Of a stretch of 64,000 nucleotides of DNA, positions 17,211 through 25,614 are shown piece after piece (the first letter of the stretch is position 1; the number at the start of each line of letters is the position of its first letter). Source of the DNA: Sphaerochaetaceae bacterium (lineage in GTDB: Bacteria > Spirochaetota > Spirochaetia > Sphaerochaetales > Sphaerochaetaceae); contig JAEDOD010000001.1 in the NCBI GenBank assembly GCA_016302165.1, forward strand, positions 4,903-68,902, written 5' to 3'. A model generated the notes under the pieces. That model searched no databases and was not told where the DNA came from. It saw only the letters and a list, made by a program, of their open reading frames with translations. The translations under genes were made by a program, and so were the position numbers.

Positions 17211-18869
17211 TCAAAGCATGATCTCTCCATCTTTACTTATCTTATTGAAGATAAGAAGTGAGATTACAGTGAAGACAGTGACGATGGTAGCCAGGGCACA
17301 GGCTCTTCCATCTGTTCCATTTCCTACAGCCTTGTATACAGCAACATTAAGGGTCTGAGTCCTGAAGGAGTAGAGGAGAAGTGAAGATGAGAGCTCTGTA
17401 ATGAGAGTTACCCAGCTCATGACAGCTCCTGCAAAGACTCCGCTGAACATCATAGGCAGTGTTACCTTCAGAAGGGTCTTGACCTTTCCAGCTCCCAGGG
17501 ATTCTGCAGCTTCATCGATGGAAAGCGGAATCTGGGCAAGAATGGCCACAGAGGATCTGATGGTATAAGGAATTCTTCTTATACACATGGATACGATCAT
17601 TATCGTTGCGGTTCCTACCAGTGGCAGTACAGGGTTGTTGAAGGCAAGGATCAATGAAATACCGACTACAGCTCCAGGAATGATATAAGGGACCATAGAA
17701 AGGGTGTCGATACATGCATTGAGCACATTTCTTCTTCTCACAGTAAGATATGAGATCAGGACAGCAAGGGCTATGATGAGAATAAGTGCGGATCCACAGA
17801 TGCGGATGGTGTTCCAGATAGTGTTGCCCATTCTATCAAATACATAGCGGTAGCTGTCTAAAGAGAAGCCTGGCTGGAACACTTCTCCACCTGGGTTAGT
17901 CTTCCTGAAGGACAGATATATAAGGTAGACCTGAGGAAGAAGGGCTATGGCCACCAGGCCATAGGCATAGAGGTGGATAAGGATATTCATTACAGGTTTT
18001 GCCTTTGTGCGCTCGATGTGGTGCATTGCACTCATGGAGAAGCTGTTCCTGTTGGTCAGATATCTCTGGATCAGGAAGAACCCCAGGGTGATGAGAATAG
18101 CCAGCACGGCGATGGCAGATGCAAAGTTATGGTTGGTCCCCACTTCTCCCACGTACTCGTTGTAGATGATTACTGGGAAGGTGGTATATCCTTCTCCGAT
18201 CATAAGTGGAGTACCGAAGTCTGCAATGGCTCTCATGAACACCATGAGGGTTGCTGCAAGTATGGATGGCATACACAGGGGAAGAACCACCTTGAAGAAT
18301 CTCTTTGCACCACTGATTCCCATGTTTGCAGAAGCCTCAAGAAGAGAGTTGTCTACATTCTTCATGGCTCCTGAAACATAGAGGAACACCAGTGGAAAGA
18401 GCTTTAGTGACAGCACAAGGAGGATGCCGTTAAATCCATATATACTTGGAATTGTAATTCCAGTTATGGCCTTGATGAATTTGGTTATGACTCCAGCTCT
18501 TCCAAGAAGCTTGACCCAGGCGTAGGCTCCGATGAACGGTGCAGACATTGATGAAAGGATGATCAGCATCTGCAGTGTCTTCCTTCCCTTGATCTCATAC
18601 ATGTTGTAGAGATAGGCAAGGGGGACACCAAGTATCAGAGACAGGACACAGGCGGCGATGGCTACCTTGAAGCTGTTTATGAGAGTCCTGAAATAGTAGG
18701 GCTGGCTGAAGAACTTGATGAAGTAGCGCATGGTGAATTCACCAGTCTTTTCATCCAGTACAGACTGCCTGACGATCTTGAATAGAGGATAGACCATAAA
18801 CAGCAGGTAAAGGCCAAGAATGACGAGGCTGGCAATTACCCAGAAATCAAATTTTCTCTTTTTCTTCAT
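17211..18869 (-). CDS. ABC importer permease, Fbp/Afu type (two fused TM domains)
   Basis: Inner-membrane channel of 552 aa made of two binding-protein-dependent transport domains. Each has its own EAA loop: EASANMGISGAKRFF near residue 175 and EAAESLGAGKVKTLLK near residue 465. About twelve hydrophobic segments are visible. This duplicated layout is that of ferric-iron (FbpB), AfuB and thiamine permeases. Seven bases separate it from the ATPase gene. Context (aldolase, transketolase, sugar kinase) points to a phosphorylated sugar or related anion rather than iron; that is inference. Confidence 0.88.
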   Translation of the reverse strand: MKKKRKFDFWVIASLVILGLYLLFMVYPLFKIVRQSVLDEKTGEFTMRYFIKFFSQPYYFRTLINSFKVAIAACVLSLILGVPLAYLYNMYEIKGRKTLQMLIILSSMSAPFIGAYAWVKLLGRAGVITKFIKAITGITIPSIYGFNGILLVLSLKLFPLVFLYVSGAMKNVDNSLLEASANMGISGAKRFFKVVLPLCMPSILAATLMVFMRAIADFGTPLMIGEGYTTFPVIIYNEYVGEVGTNHNFASAIAVLAILITLGFFLIQRYLTNRNSFSMSAMHHIERTKAKPVMNILIHLYAYGLVAIALLPQVYLIYLSFRKTNPGGEVFQPGFSLDSYRYVFDRMGNTIWNTIRICGSALILIIALAVLISYLTVRRRNVLNACIDTLSMVPYIIPGAVVGISLILAFNNPVLPLVGTATIMIVSMCIRRIPYTIRSSVAILAQIPLSIDEAAESLGAGKVKTLLKVTLPMMFSGVFAGAVMSWVTLITELSSSLLLYSFRTQTLNVAVYKAVGNGTDGRACALATIVTVFTVISLLIFNKISKDGEIML

Positions 18870-18876
18870 TCTTTCC

Positions 18877-19974
18877 TCACTTTACCAAGGATACTTCTCC
18901 ATCCTCAGAGAATACGTTGATCTTCTCAGCCTTCAGGGAGAGCTCGATTTGAGTTCCGTTCTCAATGATGTCATCAATCATGGATTCCTGGATGATCTCT
19001 GCCCTGAAGCCACCATCTATCTCCACGATGTAGTGGGTGTTGAGACCAAGGAAGGTGCTGTATTCAACCTTTCCTGGAAGGAACTGGTTATCTTTGTTGT
19101 CTCCAACCCTTTCGATGACCAGTTCTTCAGGTCTCACTGATACCAGTACATCCTGTCCATCCTGGACGGAGGTGAGATTCTTCATTTCAAGTCTATATCC
19201 TGAAGGGAAGGAAAGGCCTTTCTTTCCATCCTTCACCCAAATCTTCGCTTTCATAAGGTTCGTGCGTCCGATGAAGGTTGCGACGAAGCTGTTAGCAGGC
19301 CTCTGGTAGAGAGCCTTTGGAGTGCCGATCTGCTGTATTACTCCCTGGTTCATGACAGCAATTCTGTCGGAGATGGCCATAGCCTCCTCCTGGTCGTGGG
19401 TTACATATACAGTAGTGATTCCAAGTCTGTTCTGGATCTCCTTGATTACAGTCCTCATCTCAACCCTGAGCTTGGCGTCAAGGTTACTCAGAGGCTCATC
19501 CATCAACAGGACTTCCGGCTCTATTGCCAGGGCTCTAGCCAGTGCAACTCTCTGCTGCTGGCCGCCTGAGAGCTTCTCAGGAAGTCTGTCGGCATATTCG
19601 CTGATCTTCATGAGATTCATGAACTTATCTGTCTTCTCCTTGATCTCCTCCTTAGGAAGCTTCCTGTTCTGGAGACCGAAGGCTACGTTCTTCCTTACTG
19701 TAAGGTGAGGGAAGATTGCATAGTTCTGGAATACCATTCCGATATTCCTTTTTGCTGGGTCCAGGTCATTGATCAGCCTTTCCCCGAAGTAGAATTCACC
19801 GCCCTCTATGGTATTGAAACCGGCGATCATCCTCAGCAGAGTCGTCTTTCCGCAGCCTGAAGGTCCGAGAAGAGTGAAGAACTCGCCTGGTTTGATTTCC
19901 AGAGAAAGGTCTGGAATAGCTGTAAAGCTGCCATATTTCTTTAATGCGTGATTAATGGTGATTTTAATGCTCAT
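18877..19974 (-). CDS. ABC importer ATPase, Fbp/Afu/PotA type
   Basis: Drives the importer. It has Walker A GPSGCGKTT near residue 38, the Q-loop segment MVFQNYAIFPHLTV, signature LSGGQQQRVALARAL, Walker B VLLMDEPLSNLD and switch histidine VTHDQEEA. A C-terminal TOBE-like domain (about 245-365) follows, as in FbpC/AfuC/PotA ATPases. At 365 aa it is the usual length. It lies 77 bases after the binding-protein gene, the gap being filled by a strong hairpin. Confidence 0.93.
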   Translation of the reverse strand: MSIKITINHALKKYGSFTAIPDLSLEIKPGEFFTLLGPSGCGKTTLLRMIAGFNTIEGGEFYFGERLINDLDPAKRNIGMVFQNYAIFPHLTVRKNVAFGLQNRKLPKEEIKEKTDKFMNLMKISEYADRLPEKLSGGQQQRVALARALAIEPEVLLMDEPLSNLDAKLRVEMRTVIKEIQNRLGITTVYVTHDQEEAMAISDRIAVMNQGVIQQIGTPKALYQRPANSFVATFIGRTNLMKAKIWVKDGKKGLSFPSGYRLEMKNLTSVQDGQDVLVSVRPEELVIERVGDNKDNQFLPGKVEYSTFLGLNTHYIVEIDGGFRAEIIQESMIDDIIENGTQIELSLKAEKINVFSEDGEVSLVK

Positions 19975-20004
19975 TTTTATTCAACTCCGCTTGGTTTTCT
20001 AATG

Positions 20005-20032
20005 TTCGTGGCCCCGAAAACGAGGCCACGAA
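20005..20032 (-). promoter_or_regulatory. Intercistronic stem-loop after the binding-protein gene
   Basis: TTCGTGGCC and GGCCACGAA pair perfectly over 9 bases, with two further inner CG pairs around an AAAA loop. It sits between the binding-protein gene and the ATPase gene and has no uridine run on the minus strand. Such stems commonly protect the upstream mRNA and raise binding-protein output over ATPase and permease. Confidence 0.55.
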
Positions 20033-20051
20033 TGGATCTTGGTCTTCGTCC

Positions 20052-21098
20052 TTAGTTCTTTCCGTACTGTGCCCAGTATGTGTTCCACTTGTCACAGATT
20101 TCAGCCTTGTGAGCTGCCAGAGCCTCAGTGTCTGCAACCTTTACGTTGATGGTGTCAAGGTCAACCATAGTTGAGCTGCCGCCTTCCAGCTTTGTTGTTG
20201 TAGCTGGTCTAGCTGCTGCATCAAGATATGTCTGCTGTCCAGCATCTGACTGGAGGAAGTCCATGAAGAGCTTGGCGTTCTCAAGGTTCTTTGCTCCCTT
20301 GATGATTGCAGAAGCGAATCCTACGCTTGTTGTTCCTTCTTCCCAGAATACCATGTGAGCAGATGTGTCGCCGCCATCGATGATCTTTACAACCTGTGGC
20401 TCATATGAGAGACCTACTGCGTATTCACCAGAGAATGTAGACTTTGCAGGGATGGAGGAGGAGCTTACTACTACCAGTCCGTTCTGCATAAGCTTAGCGA
20501 TGTAGTCCCAAGCCTCTGGGCTGTCCCAGCCGCCAAAGTCTGTAAGGAGACACTGGAGGTTGTTCCATGCGGAGGAAGAGGCTGTTGGGTTTGCTGTTAC
20601 GACTCTGCCGTAGAGTTTTGGATCAAGAAGGGATTTCCATCCTGTAACCTTGATTCCAAGCTCTGCTTCCTGTGCATCGTTGACAACCAGACATGGAATC
20701 TGGATATCGTGGAAAGTAAGCTTACCGGAAGTGTTGGAATATCCTTCCTGCATCTTGGCGTCGTTTACGCTGACATATTCTTCGAAATACTGTCCATAGG
20801 CTTCAAGGTCAGCATACTGAAGACCGCCGAACATGGCGTCAGCCTGAGGATTTGCAGCTTCTGCCTGGATTCTTGCCTTGCAGTCTCCTGCTCCACCATA
20901 GGTTGAGTAGACCTTGATGTTTGGATAAAGTTCATTGAACTTGCCGATTGTGATGTCATAGTGTGCATCCTTTACTGTTGTGTAGAGGATAAGTTCTCCT
21001 GAAGGCTCATTGGAGGCTGCGGCTTCCTGAGCGCCCTGAGCGAAGAGGGCAGACATTGCCATCAGAACGATACACATGATAACCAGTGTCTTTTTCAT
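20052..21098 (-). CDS. ABC importer solute-binding protein, AfuA/FbpA-like
   Basis: Periplasmic receptor of 348 aa. The signal peptide runs to about residue 20 (ALFAQG), with no lipobox cysteine, and is followed by the charged linker AQEAAASNEPSG common in spirochaete binding proteins. The mature part has the class II iron-type pattern: LILYTTVKDAHYDITIGKFNELYP, then DAMFGGLQYADLEAYG, then WKSLLDPKLYGRVVTANP and the late SAIIKGAKNLENAKLFMDFLQS. I cannot place iron-ligand tyrosines with confidence. The ATG overlaps the kinase stop (ATGA) and has an AGGAG site. AfuA of Actinobacillus, once annotated as an iron receptor, binds hexose phosphates. Confidence 0.87.
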   Translation of the reverse strand: MKKTLVIMCIVLMAMSALFAQGAQEAAASNEPSGELILYTTVKDAHYDITIGKFNELYPNIKVYSTYGGAGDCKARIQAEAANPQADAMFGGLQYADLEAYGQYFEEYVSVNDAKMQEGYSNTSGKLTFHDIQIPCLVVNDAQEAELGIKVTGWKSLLDPKLYGRVVTANPTASSSAWNNLQCLLTDFGGWDSPEAWDYIAKLMQNGLVVVSSSSIPAKSTFSGEYAVGLSYEPQVVKIIDGGDTSAHMVFWEEGTTSVGFASAIIKGAKNLENAKLFMDFLQSDAGQQTYLDAAARPATTTKLEGGSSTMVDLDTINVKVADTEALAAHKAEICDKWNTYWAQYGKN

Positions 21099-22027
21099 AT
21101 AGTTTCTCCTTTTTGCTGTTTCCAGCTGTTTTCCAAAAATTCAGTTACCCTTTCCCAGGTGGGTATTCCCTTTCTTCCGCCTTTTTCCGTTGCCTTCAGG
21201 GCAGAAGCAGCTGAAGCGAAGAAGATGGCCTCCTCGGTGTCCTTTCCCTTGAGAAGGGCTGAGAGAAAGGCACCGTGGAACACATCTCCACACCCTGTGG
21301 TGTCTACCACCGGCAGGGAAGTGAAGGCTGGGTATGCTTTGACCACTCCGTCCACCACAGCCAAGGACCCTTTTTCACCAAGAGTGGCTATCACTATCTT
21401 CGGCCCCCAGGTTGCCATTTCAAGAAGGGCCTCCTCGTAGCTTTCCTTTCCGCTGACCCGAAGTGGATACTTCCGGTTCATGATAAGAATGTCGGAAGAG
21501 GAAGCTAGAATCCTGTTCTTTTCATTATCCTTCTGCATGGAGCAGCCGTCCAGTGAGACGGTGACCCCATGTCGCTTTGCAATCTCAGCGGCCTTTACTG
21601 CGTTTTCCCACCCTGTTCCGTCAAGGTGAAGCACATCGGCTGAAGCGATCTCCTTCTCCAGAGCTTCATTCCATTCTATAGGAGGATTGGTGTCTCTCTC
21701 TGGAAACTTTGTCCTGGAGCCGTTTTCCCTGTTCACCATTACAAAGGACTCCAGGCCATGTGCATCCTTCCGTCTCATGAGACAGGAAGTATCCACCCCG
21801 TCACTGTGGAAAAGCTCTTCGATCTGGTCTGTAACTCTATCGAAGCCTCCATTTCCTATGAAGGAGGAGGGGACTCCAAGACGGGAAAGAGCCACAAGGG
21901 CAGTAGCCACAGCTCCACCTCCCTGAATGGAAATGGATGTGATGTGTGTGGAATCATCTTCCCTGGGATAGTTCTCCACAGTGCAGATTCTGTCCAGACA
22001 GCTGTGTCCTACTCCTACAGCCTTCAT
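21095..22027 (-). CDS. PfkB/ribokinase-family sugar kinase
   Basis: Carbohydrate kinase of 310 aa. It starts MKAVGVGHSCLDRI, has the N-terminal GGGAVATALVALSRLG motif and the C-terminal PfkB signature with anion hole and catalytic aspartate, DTTGCGDVFHGAFL, near residues 250-263 (the usual GAGD is GCGD). The start ATG has AGGAGAGGTG upstream; a longer frame to the left is unsupported. It lies 1 base after the transketolase C-terminal gene and overlaps the binding-protein gene. The substrate is unknown; with aldolase and transketolase nearby it may make a bisphosphate or a ketose phosphate. Confidence 0.88.
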   Translation of the reverse strand: MKAVGVGHSCLDRICTVENYPREDDSTHITSISIQGGGAVATALVALSRLGVPSSFIGNGGFDRVTDQIEELFHSDGVDTSCLMRRKDAHGLESFVMVNRENGSRTKFPERDTNPPIEWNEALEKEIASADVLHLDGTGWENAVKAAEIAKRHGVTVSLDGCSMQKDNEKNRILASSSDILIMNRKYPLRVSGKESYEEALLEMATWGPKIVIATLGEKGSLAVVDGVVKAYPAFTSLPVVDTTGCGDVFHGAFLSALLKGKDTEEAIFFASAASALKATEKGGRKGIPTWERVTEFLENSWKQQKGETI

Positions 22028-22028
22028 T

Positions 22029-22967
22029 TCACCTCTCCTTAAGCTCCATTGCCTTCCTGACAATGTTCTCCACAGTAATACCGTAAGCCTCCAACAGCTC
22101 CCCGGTCTCTCCAGACTGACCGAATCTGTCTTCAATGGCTATATGGGAGAATCTGATACCGTCACATTCAACTAAAGCTGCTGCTGTGGCTTCTGTCAGT
22201 CCTCCTATTACATTGGCCTCTTCCAGGACCAATACTTTTCTTCCGCTCTTCTCCACTTCCCTGATGATTCCTTCCTTATCGAAAGGCTTCAGAGTGTGGA
22301 CATTGATGAGGGAAGCGTCGATTCCATTCCTTTCCAGCTCCTCCAGTGCCCTATGGGCAAGAATGGTCATCATTCCTGTGGCCACTATGGCCATGTCTTT
22401 TCCTTCCTTCAAAATCTGGATCTTTCCAGGAATTATTTCGTCCTCTTCTTCCGTTATGTTCTCCACAGGCTCACGGGAAGTCCTGAGATAGACAGGTCCC
22501 TTGATGTCATACATGACACGTGCCATCTTCTTCGCCTGGTTTGCATCACAGGGCTGAAGCACAACCATTCCAGGAATGGAGCGCATTGCTGCAATGTCCT
22601 CCACAGCCTGATGGGTTCCTCCGTCTCCTGCTGCAGTGATTCCTCCATGGCTTCCGATTACCTTGACGTTAAGGTGAGGGTAGGCCACAGCGTTCCTGAT
22701 GATTTCGTATGCTCTTCCACAGGCGAATACAGCCATGGAGGAGCAGAAGGGAGTGAGGCCTGTGCGGGAGAGTCCTGCAGCCACTCCAATCATATTCTGC
22801 TCAGCAATCCCCACATCGATGTATCTTTCAGGAAAAGCCTTCTGGAATGCCACAGAGCCAGTGGTCTTGGCCAGGTCTGCGTCAAGGGCATAGATATCCT
22901 CCTTCTCCTTGGCCAGCTCACATAGGCCCTGGTAGAAGCCAAATCTGGTTGCTGCCTTATCACCCAT
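22029..22967 (-). CDS. Transketolase, C-terminal subunit
   Basis: Second half of a split, thiamine-diphosphate-dependent transketolase (312 aa). The pyrimidine-binding domain contains the catalytic-glutamate segment YIDVGIAEQNMIGVAAGLSR near residues 48-67, and the C-terminal transketolase domain begins near 180 (KDMAIVATGMMTILAHRALEEL). The ATG at 22967 has GGAGG 8 bases upstream and overlaps the N-terminal subunit gene by 8 bases. Split transketolases are common in anaerobes and archaea. A second, housekeeping transketolase may exist outside the window. Confidence 0.92.
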   Translation of the reverse strand: MGDKAATRFGFYQGLCELAKEKEDIYALDADLAKTTGSVAFQKAFPERYIDVGIAEQNMIGVAAGLSRTGLTPFCSSMAVFACGRAYEIIRNAVAYPHLNVKVIGSHGGITAAGDGGTHQAVEDIAAMRSIPGMVVLQPCDANQAKKMARVMYDIKGPVYLRTSREPVENITEEEDEIIPGKIQILKEGKDMAIVATGMMTILAHRALEELERNGIDASLINVHTLKPFDKEGIIREVEKSGRKVLVLEEANVIGGLTEATAAALVECDGIRFSHIAIEDRFGQSGETGELLEAYGITVENIVRKAMELKER

Positions 22968-23778
22968 TTCTTCTACCTCCCAATTCCTTATAGGCCAGAT
23001 CAGCCTGTTCTTTATTTGGCAGGGCTCCATGCCACTCCACTCTGTTCTCCATGAAGGAGACTCCCTTTCCCTTTACAGTGTCAGCGATTATCACTTTGGG
23101 CTTTCCCTGGCTGTCTTTATCCAGGGCTGAGAAGATATCACTGAAACAGTGGCCGTCAATTTCAGATACGCTGAGATTGAAGCTTCTCATCTTTGCTCCC
23201 AGGTCATCCAGACCATTGGTCTTTTCTGTGGGAGCGCTAAGCTGGAGATGGTTCCTGTCTACAATTACAGTAAGATTATCCAGGGCGGAAGAGGAAGCGA
23301 ACATCAAGGCCTCCCAGCATATTCCTTCCTGCAGCTCACCGTCTCCAGTCACGACATAGACCATTCCCTTTCTTCCCTGTTTCTTCAGGCCCAGGGCCAT
23401 TCCCACTCCCACGCTTAATCCCTGTCCTAGGGATCCTGTGCTGCAGTCAAGGCATGGACACTTGAGGGAATCCGGATGGCCCTGAAGAGGGCTTCCCAGT
23501 CTTCTTAGTGTGTCCTTCTCCTTTTCATCTATCCAGCCTATATCTATGAGTACTGAATAGAGAATTGGATTTGCATGGCCCTTGGATAGGATGAATCTAT
23601 CCCTGTCCCTGTCCTCAGGACCATCGCCCAGGTTCATCTTTCCATAGAAGAGAGCTGTAATGAGCTCGGCGATGGAGAATGAACCGCCAATATGGCCTGA
23701 GCCTGCCTTCAGGATCATGTCCAGGGTGTTGAGTCTAAGAGTTCTAGCCTTTTCGGCAAGAATGGAATAATCTCTCAT
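22960..23778 (-). CDS. Transketolase, N-terminal subunit
   Basis: First half of the split enzyme (272 aa). The thiamine-diphosphate motif runs from GDGELQEG to the asparagine of VIVDRNH near residues 146-176; the substrate/TPP segment DRFILSKGHANPILYSVL and the GSLGQGLSVGVGMALG stretch precede it. It pairs with the gene overlapping its 3' end. Four bases separate it from the aldolase stop. Confidence 0.93.
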   Translation of the reverse strand: MRDYSILAEKARTLRLNTLDMILKAGSGHIGGSFSIAELITALFYGKMNLGDGPEDRDRDRFILSKGHANPILYSVLIDIGWIDEKEKDTLRRLGSPLQGHPDSLKCPCLDCSTGSLGQGLSVGVGMALGLKKQGRKGMVYVVTGDGELQEGICWEALMFASSSALDNLTVIVDRNHLQLSAPTEKTNGLDDLGAKMRSFNLSVSEIDGHCFSDIFSALDKDSQGKPKVIIADTVKGKGVSFMENRVEWHGALPNKEQADLAYKELGGRRNG

Positions 23779-23782
23779 TTTA

Positions 23783-24649
23783 TCACGCCTTTCCTACGCT
23801 TCCAAAGAGCTCCATCTTCTTTATACACATAGCTTTGGTAGCTTCCAGTCCTGGAGCGAGTACAGCTCTTGGAGTGAAGCCCTTGCTTTCCTTGTCTTTT
23901 CCATCTTCAAAGTACTTTCTTGTGGCTTCTGTAAAGGCAATCTGGCACTCTGTGTTTACATTGATCTTGCTGACTCCAAGGCTGATTGCCTTTCTGATCT
24001 GGTCAGCAGGAATACAGGATCCGCCGTGAAGAACCAGAGGAAGATCACCGATTTTCTCCTTGATCTCTCCCAAAAGGTCGAAGTGGAGGCCTTCCCAGTC
24101 TGCTGGATACTTACCATGGATATTGCCGATGCCTGCTGCAAGGAAGTCGATGCCAAGGTCAGCAATCATTCTGCATTCATTTGGATCAGCACACTCTCCT
24201 CTGGAGATTCTGCCGTCCTCTTCGCCTCCGATGCCTCCGACTTCAGCTTCTACGCTGATGCCTTTTGCATGGGCTAGTTTAACGATTTCCTTAGTCTTGG
24301 CGATATTTTCTTCAATAGGATAGGAGGAACCGTCAAACATGACTGAGGAGAAGCCGTTCTCAATGGCATCCAGAGCTTCATTGTACTTGCCGTGGTCCAC
24401 ATGGAGGGCTACAGGAACAGTAATCTTCAAAAAGTCCATGAAGTCCTGGACCATATGGCTGATGGTTCTGTATCCACCCATGTACTTGGCTGTTCCTCCA
24501 CTTACTCCCAGGATAATGGGAGAGCGCATCTCTTCAGCTGCAAGAAGGAAAGCCCTGACGCTTTCCATATTATTCAAGTTAAAGTGACCCACAGCATAGT
24601 GGCCCCTTACTGCTGCATCCAACATCTCTTTAGCGGAAACGAGTTTCAT
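23783..24649 (-). CDS. Class II ketose-bisphosphate aldolase
   Basis: Zinc-dependent aldolase of the FbaA/GatY/KbaY group, 288 aa. Zinc and phosphate sites visible are VALHVDHGKY near residue 80, AEVGGIGGEED near 132-142, AAGIGNIHGKYP near 173-184, LVLHGGSCIP near 206-215 and KINVNTE near 228-234. It is first in the operon. The ATG at 24649 has GGAG 11 bases upstream; an upstream TTG frame is less likely. The substrate could be fructose-, tagatose- or another ketose-1,6-bisphosphate. Confidence 0.9.
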   Translation of the reverse strand: MKLVSAKEMLDAAVRGHYAVGHFNLNNMESVRAFLLAAEEMRSPIILGVSGGTAKYMGGYRTISHMVQDFMDFLKITVPVALHVDHGKYNEALDAIENGFSSVMFDGSSYPIEENIAKTKEIVKLAHAKGISVEAEVGGIGGEEDGRISRGECADPNECRMIADLGIDFLAAGIGNIHGKYPADWEGLHFDLLGEIKEKIGDLPLVLHGGSCIPADQIRKAISLGVSKINVNTECQIAFTEATRKYFEDGKDKESKGFTPRAVLAPGLEATKAMCIKKMELFGSVGKA

Positions 24650-24674
24650 TTGTAACAATACTCCTAACAATCAG

Positions 24675-24703
24675 ATAATACGGCAAGATTATTGATACGT
24701 AAA
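24675..24703 (-). promoter_or_regulatory. Promoter of the aldolase-ABC operon
   Basis: On the minus strand TTTACG and TATTAT are 17 bases apart (plus-strand 24698-24703 and 24675-24680). Transcription would begin about 18 bases before the aldolase ATG, compatible with the GGAG at about 24,661-24,664. The site lies next to the palindrome at 24,731-24,751. Confidence 0.5.
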
Positions 24704-24730
24704 GAAAAATTTTGAAAGAATTTTATGAGA

Positions 24731-24751
24731 TTCTGCAAAGGTTTTGCAGAA
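24731..24751. promoter_or_regulatory. Palindrome, probable DeoR operator
   Basis: TTCTGCAAA and TTTGCAGAA form a perfect 9-base inverted repeat around a 3-base spacer, in the A/T-rich region between the divergent DeoR gene and the aldolase operon. A degenerate half-site (CTTGCAAAAATTCTG) follows at about 24,773. Position and symmetry suggest the DeoR protein regulates both directions from here. Confidence 0.5.
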
Positions 24752-24831
24752 AATTGAAAAGTTTTATTAAATCTTGCAAAAATTCTGTAAAAATCCTTGT
24801 GTTATCACTGTTTTTCCAGGAAAATATATGC

Positions 24832-25614
24832 ATGGCACAGCAGAATCTCATACAGGAAAGACGACAAAAAATCCTTGACTACATAACTGAGAGGTCCAAG
24901 GCGGACCTGGCGGAGCTCTCAGAGGCCTTCAATACCACGGAAGCCACCATCAGACGGGACCTGATAGAGCTTGAAAAGACCAAGCTGATTGTAAGGACTC
25001 ATGGAGGCGCCATACGTAATGAGCTGAAGAAGGCCATATGGCAGACCTCATCACTGCGAAACAGGCTTGAAAGGAACAAGGAGCAGAAGGAGAGGATAGC
25101 CCAGTTTGCATCCACACTGATCCATGATGACGAAAGCATAATCCTGGACGGAGGAAGCTCCACCCAGATTCTTGCTCCCTACATAAATGAAAAGAGGAAT
25201 ATGCTCTGTGTAACCAACTCCCCTGATATTGTAGACATTCTTCTGGAGGGGGAGACCAACCATATCATCCAGGTGGGCGGAGAGATGACAAGAGACACCC
25301 ATCAGGCCACAGGGCCTGATGCAGAGGCCCACATCAGGAAATACTATGTAGATAAGTGCATTATCGGCATAACAGGAATAGATCCTGATGAAGGGTGCTA
25401 TGCAGCTGTGCTTTCAGAAGCAAGTCTTAAGAAGACCATGGTGGACCATGCCCGGGAGTGCATAGTCCTTGTGGACGGCTCCAAGTTCTCCCGTAAGGCC
25501 TTCTGCCTGGCCCTGGAGATTGAGGATATCGATGTGGTGGTCACAGACGCTTCCGCTCCAAAGGAAAGCGTAGAGAAGCTCAGGGCCAGAGGAATCCAGG
25601 TCTACGTGGTCTAG
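24832..25614 (+). CDS. DeoR-family transcriptional regulator
   Basis: Sugar-phosphate-responsive repressor of 260 aa. The N-terminal winged helix (RRQKILDYITERSKADLAEL, then TEATIRRDLIELE and RTHGGAI) is the DeoR signature; the C-terminal sensor domain has the GGSSTQ motif of the ISOCOT fold (ILDGGSSTQ, near residue 102) and VDGSKFSRKAF. The ATG at 24832 follows AGGA at 11 bases; an extended upstream frame is A/T-rich and non-homologous. It is divergent from the aldolase operon, whose likely inducer would be a phosphorylated sugar. It overlaps the convergent permease gene by 4 bases. Confidence 0.9.
   Translation: MAQQNLIQERRQKILDYITERSKADLAELSEAFNTTEATIRRDLIELEKTKLIVRTHGGAIRNELKKAIWQTSSLRNRLERNKEQKERIAQFASTLIHDDESIILDGGSSTQILAPYINEKRNMLCVTNSPDIVDILLEGETNHIIQVGGEMTRDTHQATGPDAEAHIRKYYVDKCIIGITGIDPDEGCYAAVLSEASLKKTMVDHARECIVLVDGSKFSRKAFCLALEIEDIDVVVTDASAPKESVEKLRARGIQVYVV

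Noticed and set aside
17116..17358. Plus-strand frame over the end of the ABC permease
   Set aside because: Antisense shadow of the permease gene without any motif.
24712..24831. Extended N-terminus of the DeoR regulator
   Set aside because: A/T-rich leader with the palindromic site inside; the family's N-terminus begins at ATG 24832.
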